Assembly: GCF_001858025.1 (NCBI RefSeq)
Contig: NZ_LZQD01000004.1
Span: forward strand, 235,134 to 299,133
Direction: 5' to 3'
Length of the DNA: 64,000 nt
DNA from: Trichormus sp. NMC-1
Lineage (GTDB): Bacteria; Cyanobacteriota; Cyanobacteriia; Cyanobacteriales; Nostocaceae
Shown in pieces: positions 57,640 through 64,000 of this stretch; position 1 is the first letter of the stretch, and each line of letters starts with the position of its first letter. A model generated the notes under the pieces. The model was not told the DNA's origin. It worked only from the letters and a program-made list of their open reading frames with translations, and ran no database searches. The translations under genes were made by a program, and so were the position numbers.

Positions 57640-58335
57640 ATGCCGGATGATGATTTCACCCAAAAGTTGCAAAATTTAATGCAACGTGTGGGTATTTCTA
57701 GTTTTAAATCTCTAAGTCTTGCTGCTAATGTTTCCGAGCGGCAAATTTTGTCTTTGCGACGGGGACAGCTTCAGCAGATGCGAGTGGAGGTGCTGGTTAA
57801 GCTATCAAATAGCTTACAGCTGTCATTGAGTGAATTTATAGCAACTTTTTCAGATGCGAGTTCTGATTTCCAAGCGCTGAGTGCCACGGTTAACACACCG
57901 CACCCAAATACTGAAAAAAAGTTATTACAAGAAATAGCCGATTTAAAAAGAGAATACGAGCGAATTGTGCTGACACTCGCACAACAGCGAGAGTTATTAC
58001 AGCAAGAGTTTCAGCAGTCAAGTTTGCAAATTTTAGAGTCGTTATTGTTGTTCTGGCCGACAGCAGCGCAGAAAGCCAAGGAGAATCCCCAGCTAGAAGC
58101 GATCAAAATCGTGCCTTTGGTGCAGAAGTCTCTAGAGAAATTATTGCAGGCTTGGGGGGTGGAAGCGATCGCCTCCGTAGGCGCTGAAATTCCCTATAAT
58201 CCCCAATTACACCAATTATTGGAGGGAACCGCCCAACCTGGCGAAATTGTGAAGGTGAGTTATATTGGATACAGTCAAGGTGAAAAGCTGCTTTATCGAG
58301 CTAAGGTGAATCGGCTCACAAATGTTCAAGGTTAA
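57640..58335 (+). CDS. HTH plus GrpE-like protein
   Basis: This 231-residue protein has an N-terminal helix-turn-helix of XRE type (about 8-70: SFKSLSLAANVSERQILSLR, RGQLQQMRVEVLVKLSNSLQ), a coiled coil (about 90-130) and a C-terminal part resembling the GrpE head (about 165-225: KLLQAWGVEAIASVGAEIPY, GTAQPGEIVKVSYIGY). It is not the housekeeping GrpE, since no dnaK is near and it lacks the usual long acidic N-terminus. A DNA-binding co-chaperone-like regulator is inferred. No separate ribosome site is visible outside the hairpin. Confidence 0.72.
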   Translation: MPDDDFTQKLQNLMQRVGISSFKSLSLAANVSERQILSLRRGQLQQMRVEVLVKLSNSLQLSLSEFIATFSDASSDFQALSATVNTPHPNTEKKLLQEIADLKREYERIVLTLAQQRELLQQEFQQSSLQILESLLLFWPTAAQKAKENPQLEAIKIVPLVQKSLEKLLQAWGVEAIASVGAEIPYNPQLHQLLEGTAQPGEIVKVSYIGYSQGEKLLYRAKVNRLTNVQG

Positions 58336-58559
58336 CTATTGATTTGCTATGAATCAATTCCTATCATAAATTTGTTAATTATCAGTTCAAAAATAACAAT
58401 TATATATGAGTTTTTAGTTAAAAAATCTCAAGTTTCTAGTCTAATTTTCATAATTAAAAGAATTTAGACGATTGGGAAAATTAGATTTTTTTTTAATTGC
58501 GATCTTGGTATATACTAGCTAAAACAGAACCTTATTGAGTCAATCAGAGTAACTTAATT

Positions 58560-58886
58560 ATGAGTCAGCAGGTGAAAGTTCTTACAATTGAAAAAAATTT
58601 AACCGCCGACACCTCATCAGAATTTCAGCAACACATTGCCCAAATTCTAGAAAGTGGCGCAAAAATTGTATTAGTTGATTGTCAAAATATCACGTTTCTA
58701 GATAGTTCTGGTTTGGGAACTCTGGTGTTAGCCTTCAAAATGCTACGGGATGCTGGCACTAAAATGGTTCTCTGCTCGATTAATGAGCAAGTGAGGATGA
58801 TTTTTGAATTGACTAGTATGAATGAAGTATTTGAAATATTTCCCAGCCAAGATGCCTTTAATAAGGTTTTAATCTCCCAAAATTAG
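58560..58886 (+). CDS. STAS-domain anti-anti-sigma-like protein (RsbV/SpoIIAA type)
   Basis: This 108-residue STAS domain has the phosphorylatable serine in ITFLDSSGLGTLV (S49 by alignment with SpoIIAA). Such proteins are controlled by Ser/Thr kinases and PP2C-type phosphatases in partner switching. Its TAG stop at 58884-58886 directly abuts the stop of the convergent PP2C-type gene, a likely regulatory partner. The 224-bp upstream gap shows nothing notable. Confidence 0.92.
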   Translation: MSQQVKVLTIEKNLTADTSSEFQQHIAQILESGAKIVLVDCQNITFLDSSGLGTLVLAFKMLRDAGTKMVLCSINEQVRMIFELTSMNEVFEIFPSQDAFNKVLISQN

Positions 58887-60029
58887 TTAATCGAATTTAA
58901 TTTGCAAGATAGATAAATCATCATCAAAGGCTTCTTTGGAGTTTAAATTGATTAAGTAATTCAGTATATTATCGAGTTGATAATCAACAGCATGGTGTTG
59001 TAAGCTAAGTATTAGCTGAATGAATCCATCTAGACTCCAAAGAGTGCCATCTGATTTAGTAATTTCATAAGCACCATCACTAAAAATATAAAGGCTACTA
59101 AATTCGTCAATATTACAAGTTTTATCAACATATTTGGCTTCAGGAAACATCCCAACTGGCATACCTGGTGTTTTTAATAGTTGGACTTCAGGACTACTAA
59201 TAGAAGATTTTTTGGATACTAATATTGCGGGTGGATGTCCACCACTGGCATAAATTAATTGGCGATTGAGCCGATTATAAACTCCATACCAAATAGTAAA
59301 GTATTTGTCATTTTTATAATTCATTTGAAAGGTATCATTCAATGCTGCTAATACATGACTAGGTTGATAGTAATTCAGCCCTTTCAGCGCCCGAGAACGA
59401 AGTAAATTCAGTACAGAAACAGAGGGTAAAGTTGCTCTGAGTCCATGTCCAGCAGTATCTAATAGATAAATTGCTAAAGAGTCAGAATCAAGCCAGTAAT
59501 AATCAAAGCAATCACCTCCCAGTTGTCGAGAGGGAAGAAATCGAGAATTGATAACCAGAGGCGTAGACATGGGTACAGGTAGAAGCGATTTTACATATTC
59601 TGCTGCTTCTGCTAGTTCTGTTTCTAATAATAACTTTTGGGTTTGTAAATCTCGATTCAATTGATGTAGACGTAATCCGGCTCTGACTCTGGCTTGGAGT
59701 TCATTTTGCTCGATAGGTTTGGAGATAAAATCATCAGCACCAGCATCTAGCCCCTTAACACGATCGGCAACTGAATCTAGGGATGTTAATAAAATAAAAA
59801 ATGTGGTGGATAACTGAGGATCTTTTTTAATAAGATTGCATACTTCCAGACCGGTTAAACCTGGCATAATCCAATCACAAATAATTAGGGCTGGAGGACA
59901 AGCAAGAGCCTGTAAAATTCCTTCCTGTCCATGATTAGCAGTAATTACTTGATAACCCTGTTTTTCTAACATCCTTTTCAGGAATATCTGTATTGAGTAG
60001 TCATCATCAATTACTAGAATTTTAAACAT
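58887..60029 (-). CDS. Response regulator with PP2C/SpoIIE phosphatase output (RsbU type)
   Basis: This 380-residue protein has an N-terminal receiver (1-120; D52 in LIICDWIMPGL, K in FISKPIE), a coiled coil (about 120-150) and a SpoIIE-type serine phosphatase (about 160-380) with metal-binding Asp in LGGDCFDYYWL, LLDTAGHGL, IYASGGHPPAI and FSDGAYE. It probably dephosphorylates a STAS protein, the adjacent 108-residue one being the obvious candidate. I chose ATG 60029 (MFKILVIDDD) over TTG 60047. Confidence 0.92.
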   Translation of the reverse strand: MFKILVIDDDYSIQIFLKRMLEKQGYQVITANHGQEGILQALACPPALIICDWIMPGLTGLEVCNLIKKDPQLSTTFFILLTSLDSVADRVKGLDAGADDFISKPIEQNELQARVRAGLRLHQLNRDLQTQKLLLETELAEAAEYVKSLLPVPMSTPLVINSRFLPSRQLGGDCFDYYWLDSDSLAIYLLDTAGHGLRATLPSVSVLNLLRSRALKGLNYYQPSHVLAALNDTFQMNYKNDKYFTIWYGVYNRLNRQLIYASGGHPPAILVSKKSSISSPEVQLLKTPGMPVGMFPEAKYVDKTCNIDEFSSLYIFSDGAYEITKSDGTLWSLDGFIQLILSLQHHAVDYQLDNILNYLINLNSKEAFDDDLSILQIKFD

Positions 60030-60060
60030 AATAAATGGCGTATACAATCAATAAATATTC

Positions 60061-60172
60061 TATAGCAGTCCTACTTTGATTCACGAAATGACTCTTGGCA
60101 GCAGGCAAGCGGCAGTCTAGAGAATTAAGGTTGAGGTTGTTTTTTCACAAATCAAAAAGGAATCCTACTATA
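60061..60172. mobile_element. TATAGCAG MITE-like element, copy 2
   Basis: The left end TATAGCAGTCCTACTTTGAT and the reverse complement of the right end TATAGTAGGATTCCTTTTTG form imperfect inverted repeats around 112 bp. Related to 49720-49833 and the single end at 25401-25423. It lies in the promoter-side gap of the PP2C gene. Confidence 0.65.
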
Positions 60173-60345
60173 TTAGGAAAATAAAAGAAAGTAAAAATCT
60201 AGTAGTTGCCAGGTACGTTAGAACATAAACTGATCATAATGCAATTTGCAGGCATGACAGCTGATTAGTTTCATCACACCATTAACCCATTTTCAAGCAA
60301 CTTAATTGTGAATCCTTATGTTTTTTTGATATTCATCAAATATTA

Positions 60346-61113
60346 TTATGGGGGTGCAAGAGGGTTGAGCCACAAGAGCAGGGATTTTTTTAGCTGGTTC
60401 AAGTCGCGGTATACTTCTTGCTTAAACCATTGACCTAAAGCATCAAATGGTGTAAAAGAAGTTCCAGGCTGCCATTTAATATCTTGACCTAATGGTGTGG
60501 TGTGATTTCCAGATAAGGTTTGTACTGTCACCATTTCTGGAAAGCGATTTTGTAAAATTTTTGTTAAAGCTGCGGATTGATCGAGATTATCATTGCTAAA
60601 TTTTATAATTAAATTACGCCGGATTTGATAACTGTTTTGTACAAGCTGGTTAGTTTCTGTGGGTGTGGGGGTAAACTCGATTGCTAAGGTAGAATTTAAT
60701 TGTTCTACTAAGGGGATAGCTTCTTTGGCGGTGTAGTTGTTAAAGGAGATGAGAATATTGCCTGCACGTTCTACTTTAAACTGGCTGCCAATGAGTAAAT
60801 GGAGTTTACAGCCCATACTATGCCCAACGCCATAGGTAGGGAGGTAAAGCTTGCGTAATTCTCCAGAATCCTGTAAACGTTCTCGAGTGCGTTCAAAGTT
60901 GAGTAATACAGATTGCGCGATCGCACTATGATCTAATGTGTTGATAAAGGGAGTCGCTATCACAACATATCCTTTATCTGCAAACTGTTCTAGTAACCAA
61001 CGGTAAGTCAGATGGGGTGCAGTGGCGACGAATGCTCCTCCCAAAAAATGGATTATACCGATGGGATTTCGGGGAATGATTACCCAGTTACCTCTGATTT
61101 CTTTCCAGTCCAT
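60346..61113 (-). CDS. DUF1350 alpha/beta-hydrolase-like protein
   Basis: This 255-residue protein conserved in cyanobacteria and plants starts MDWKEIRGNWVIIPRNPIGI, then IHFLGGAFVATAPHLTYRWL. A nucleophile-elbow motif GVGHSMGCKLHLLI suggests an alpha/beta hydrolase with catalytic Ser; a candidate His is in LSGNHTTPLG. The family (DUF1350) has no established substrate. Single gene. Confidence 0.85.
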   Translation of the reverse strand: MDWKEIRGNWVIIPRNPIGIIHFLGGAFVATAPHLTYRWLLEQFADKGYVVIATPFINTLDHSAIAQSVLLNFERTRERLQDSGELRKLYLPTYGVGHSMGCKLHLLIGSQFKVERAGNILISFNNYTAKEAIPLVEQLNSTLAIEFTPTPTETNQLVQNSYQIRRNLIIKFSNDNLDQSAALTKILQNRFPEMVTVQTLSGNHTTPLGQDIKWQPGTSFTPFDALGQWFKQEVYRDLNQLKKSLLLWLNPLAPP

Positions 61114-61448
61114 ACCGATATGGGATACCTAGGGTAAGCTACGTTAACGCTTAATTTATATTATTTAATTTTACTCCCTTGTTAGCAGAATATGAGGAAA
61201 TTACCTCACCTCCCAGGAAAGGAGTTATGCCTTTCAGAAAATGAAACTGCATTACATAGTAGATCAAGAATAATTGACCGCAGATATAGACACCCGTAGG
61301 ATGGCTTCTCGTATCGCCAAAAGCGAGGCTATGGCTAACGCCAACGCGCAGCGTCTCGTTCACGTAGTGTCTCCGACAGGAGAAGAGTAGAGTAGACAGA
61401 TAAATCAATGGTTTTCATGATTCTGTGCCGCCTCACATAAAATTGGTA
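61114..61448. other. Intergenic region with GC-rich dispersed-repeat fragment
   Basis: No gene is supported. A GC-rich segment at about 61300-61390 (GCGCAGCGTCTCGTTCACGT) is a degenerate relative of the repeat at 3188-3233. An open frame at 61151-61408 runs through this repeat antisense and is not convincing. Confidence 0.55.
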
Positions 61449-62168
61449 TTATCTTTGACTTTGTAATTTTCTCATTTCATACTGCACATCTAAAGCGATT
61501 TGCAATGCTTCATTTAATAATCTGCCATGCTCACTGGCTTGTTCAGTAACTTGCATGGATGTTAAAGTAGCTAAATTATTAACAAATAATTCCGAGTTTT
61601 TAAGAATAAAAGTTTTATTTTCTCGCAAAATTTTTTCTGTTTTTAAAGCTCGAACTAAATCACTTTTTGTGAGTTTTAAGGCTTCAATCACTCTCTCTCT
61701 TTGCTTAATTTCTACTTCTGGGTTTCCAGCTGCTTCGATTTGGTCATTAATATTGATAGCTTTAATAACAGCATTATAGCGTTCAACATCATTGAGTAAA
61801 ATTCGCAGAGAATTAGTCATATTAGTTTTGAGAAAGTTACTTTTAGCTTTCCACACCATATATAATATAGTTTGTGTCATACCACCCAGCCACAAACTCA
61901 GGAGGATTAATAATATCCCAGATGGGATTTTTATCTGTGGAGCAAATAATTTAAGGATTAGATCAATTAGCAAATAGACAAAAATTAAGGTAGAAAATCC
62001 AATAAAAACTACGGTAGCACCCTCGGAACCCTTTATTTTGCCTATTAATTGCTTTCCCCATTTTTTCAGCGGATTAGTAATAATGAGCAATTCCTCATTA
62101 ACAGGTAAATTAGTCAATTCCCGAAGTTCTTTTTGACTAATGTCCAAGCCCTGTAAATCATCCCGCAC
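61449..62168 (-). CDS. Membrane protein with long coiled coil, unknown
   Basis: This 239-residue protein has a polar N-terminus (about 1-50), two transmembrane helices (about 52-73 and 82-108) and a C-terminal helical, charged region (about 110-239) likely to be coiled coil (EVEIKQRERVIEALKLTKSD, LVRALKTEKILRENKTFILK). I do not recognise the family. It lies on the same strand as the next small membrane gene but 244 bp apart. Confidence 0.7.
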   Translation of the reverse strand: MRDDLQGLDISQKELRELTNLPVNEELLIITNPLKKWGKQLIGKIKGSEGATVVFIGFSTLIFVYLLIDLILKLFAPQIKIPSGILLILLSLWLGGMTQTILYMVWKAKSNFLKTNMTNSLRILLNDVERYNAVIKAININDQIEAAGNPEVEIKQRERVIEALKLTKSDLVRALKTEKILRENKTFILKNSELFVNNLATLTSMQVTEQASEHGRLLNEALQIALDVQYEMRKLQSQR

Positions 62169-62412
62169 AGCTTCTTAATCCTCGCCATAATAGTAATTTA
62201 GTCTAATATAGCAATCAAATTTAGAGAATAGTAATCCATCAGGCATTTTGGCAGACAAAGGCAGACAAAAATTTATCTAGCTAAAGATTCACTTCTGAGC
62301 TAAACAATTGCTTTTTTATACATTTTTTCTATTCATTTACAGAAATATACTTTAATTACTGCGAGAGATGGTAGTAAATGAATTGAGTAGTTTCTAGGGG
62401 CTACACCAGCTA

Positions 62413-62802
62413 CTACTTATTAAATAAGACGAATACGTAATAACCAATTATAGTAAATATGAAAAGCATAGTGGCAGGATATACTACTACATCTTTGACA
62501 ATAAATAATATCCAATCTTTCCTCAGTTCTTGTTTAAACTTGAGTTCCCGCAACTTGCGCTCAAGTTCTACGTCTTCTTTGGTAGAGAAATTGACAGTAC
62601 GGCTGGTATATATATCATCAATAATTTCTGCTGTACTGCTTGTATCTTCGTCAGTGATAAAAGATTGGACAAAAGATTCTAATGGCTGATTTGTCTGTGT
62701 TGATAAAATTGGTAAGTTATCCTCTTTAAGATTCTTGAATTCTTTTTTGATAACTTTTTTAACAATTTTGACTATTAAAGCTTCCAAGTTTTTCTCTATC
62801 AT
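62413..62802 (-). CDS. Tail-anchored hypothetical protein
   Basis: This 129-residue protein is charged and helical from 1 to about 100 (LEALIVKIVKKVIKKEFKNL, DVELERKLRELKFKQELRK), with one C-terminal transmembrane helix (about 105-127) and a two-residue tail. The topology is that of a tail-anchored membrane protein. No family was recognised. Upstream 62803-63077 shows nothing notable. Confidence 0.6.
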   Translation of the reverse strand: MIEKNLEALIVKIVKKVIKKEFKNLKEDNLPILSTQTNQPLESFVQSFITDEDTSSTAEIIDDIYTSRTVNFSTKEDVELERKLRELKFKQELRKDWILFIVKDVVVYPATMLFIFTIIGYYVFVLFNK

Positions 62803-63077
62803 GTGTTGTTAATTGAGAGAGTTTATATCATGGTGTTTCTATTTTTAGTTTAGTTGAAATTCAGTTGGAAGGACTGAAGTCTTTGCTACATAAACAGAAC
62901 CTAGATAACTGAAGCCTGCGGTGCATTTGTCAATCAGTAATTGGGTTATGCTGGTAATTTTTATGGTTAGGTAGCCGCAGCATTAACCCAATCTACTATT
63001 TTAGAACTATTGCTTCTATACTGAAAAATTCAGAAGTCCTGAGAATTTAGAATGATAGTTTTCAGCCATTATAGATT

Positions 63078-63506
63078 CTAACATTTAGTTGCATTGGGAT
63101 CTTCAAATTCACCAGGTTGACGGATGAGCAATTTATTTAAAATCATCTGACCTGAAGGATTTATTACCTGTAATCTCACCAAATCGGCTTGAACAGTTTG
63201 CCAGGAAACTCGATATTTATATTTGGCATTAGTCCAGGTGAAGACAGGACGGGCTTTATTACCAGATGCTGTACCACCAATTAAACAAAGTTTTTTTCCT
63301 GTTTTCAGGTTTAAGTTTTTGTAGTAATACTTACCTTTTGCTTGCCAAAGAGTTAAATTCCAATTGCGTGGTTGTCCTTCCACGTCAAAAAATTCCCCCT
63401 CTGGAAAAGCGAGGTTAGCCACAGCTTGATTCTGGACGGCAATATCTGTGACGATAGGCAAAGAAAGACCCAGAACTAAAGCGATGCTTATTCCTTTAAT
63501 TCGCAT
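63078..63506 (-). CDS. Small exported hypothetical protein
   Basis: This 142-residue protein has a signal peptide (about 1-31; the hydrophobic stretch ISIALVLGLSLPIV and a following AVA-N site). The mature part is rich in Trp/Lys/Tyr (RNWNLTLWQAKGKYYYKNLN, PVFTWTNAKYKYRVSWQTVQ) and has two cysteines (C in KLCLIGG and the penultimate residue). It looks like a small beta-rich periplasmic protein; family unknown. Confidence 0.7.
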   Translation of the reverse strand: MRIKGISIALVLGLSLPIVTDIAVQNQAVANLAFPEGEFFDVEGQPRNWNLTLWQAKGKYYYKNLNLKTGKKLCLIGGTASGNKARPVFTWTNAKYKYRVSWQTVQADLVRLQVINPSGQMILNKLLIRQPGEFEDPNATKC

Positions 63507-63817
63507 AATTGATTACTACCCTAGAAGTAATATAATTTTAGCTACGTTATTCTATAATATTATTCTTTTGACCAACCTCATATTTACGCAATAAAACGCA
63601 AACTTATCCGGTTAAAATCAGGTAAATAATCAATCTTAGAAATCGGGGATCTGAATCAGGTGAGGTGAATATTTCCAAGTGTATGTGTGATGGTTCTATT
63701 GTCTTCTCTTATTTACATGATAGTTGGTGATGGTTGGGTGAGATGATGTGAACATATACAGGGTTTTTATAGCCTAATCCAGCATCATTTTGATATAATT
63801 GAGAAGACGATAGCATT
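63507..63817. other. Intergenic region
   Basis: This 311-bp AT-rich region between divergent genes has no ORF or strong hairpin; it presumably contains promoters for both flanking genes. Confidence 0.5.
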
Positions 63818-64000
63818 ATGATAAAAGCAATGTCACAGACAGGATTAAATCTATTCATTCCTATGGAATTATTGATTAACTCCTTAAATACCCTAAGTTT
63901 ATCAGAAAAACGGCAAATTTCGCAGATACTGGATGAAGCGATCGCTCAAGCTGAAGAGGAAAATTGGCGAGAAGATGAAGCTAGTAAAAGAGAAATTCAA
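63818..64000 (+). CDS. Antitoxin-like small protein, truncated by window edge
   Basis: The frame runs from ATG 63818 (MIKAMSQTGLNLFIPMELLI) through LSLSEKRQISQILDEAIAQA to the window end without a stop (61 codons). A second ATG at 63830 could be the start. The pattern of an LS(L)xEKRQ segment followed by an EAIAQAEEExW helix resembles short cyanobacterial addiction-module antitoxins, but the partner gene would lie outside the window. Confidence 0.5.
   Translation, partial: MIKAMSQTGLNLFIPMELLINSLNTLSLSEKRQISQILDEAIAQAEEENWREDEASKREIQ

Noticed and set aside
61151-61408. 85-codon minus-strand ORF
   Set aside because: It runs through a GC-rich dispersed repeat and has no ribosome site or family features.

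Overview
The window is chromosomal DNA of a filamentous, probably heterocyst-forming cyanobacterium of the Nostocales (Nostoc/Anabaena type). The evidence is the gene content (CYP110-type P450, light-dependent protochlorophyllide reductase, plant-type ferredoxin, biliverdin reductase, Ycf65/PSRP-3, pentapeptide and CHAT proteins), many HIP1 octamers (GCGATCGC), at least eight families of 7-bp short tandem repeats, and several palindromic MITE-like families. No CRISPR array, rRNA or intact transposase was seen. One tRNA (Ala, GGC) is present.

Layout. 1-3.2 kb: the end of a SirB1-family gene, then atpD-atpC (F1 beta and epsilon). 3.3-8.3 kb: a three-gene two-component operon headed by a hybrid histidine kinase whose N-terminus has all the ethylene-receptor residues at ETR1 spacing. 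8.3-14 kb: a WD40 pseudogene, Ycf65, a HAD hydrolase, two cytochromes P450 and a wrecked glycosyltransferase. 14-21 kb: housekeeping genes (DHFR, TPR protein, gcvH, gcvT, lumenal pentapeptide protein, tRNA-Ala, hisF, ruvB).

21-36 kb is an accessory block between gcvT-gcvH and gcvP. It holds a DUF928 protein with a 1047-residue TIR-TIR-TIR-CHASE2 membrane protein, a DCC-family redox protein, and a two-partner secretion operon (FHA-type exoprotein, POTRA/ShlB transporter, exported TPR-CHAT protease). It ends with a two-gene SLOG(LSDAT)-DUF4231(SLATT) module, a predicted nucleotide sensor plus 2TM effector. gcvP follows at 36.6 kb.

39.5-44.7 kb is a scarred island. It contains a trypsin-like protease, a frameshifted glycine-zipper gene and its truncated paralogue (made by a 381-bp duplication), a GxxExxY gene bracketed by oppositely oriented repeats, one intact PIN toxin-antitoxin pair, a vapB with a truncated vapC, and an azoreductase fragment. 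About nine copies of one dispersed repeat lie in 3 kb.

44.7-64 kb is mostly core: RmlD-like reductase, TPR lipoprotein, por, pentapeptide membrane protein, a Septu-type PtuA/PtuB defence pair, bvdR-map, petF, SpoIID, sulfiredoxin, Dps, an HTH/GrpE-like protein, an RsbV/RsbU-type partner-switching pair, a DUF1350 hydrolase and small membrane or exported proteins.

The best candidates for under-described biology are the triple-TIR CHASE2 receptor with DUF928, the SLOG-DUF4231 pair, the ethylene-receptor-type kinase operon, and the TPS-CHAT operon. Start codons were revised from the longest ORF wherever a better ribosome site or signal peptide was visible. All family calls come from reading the sequence; no database search was run.
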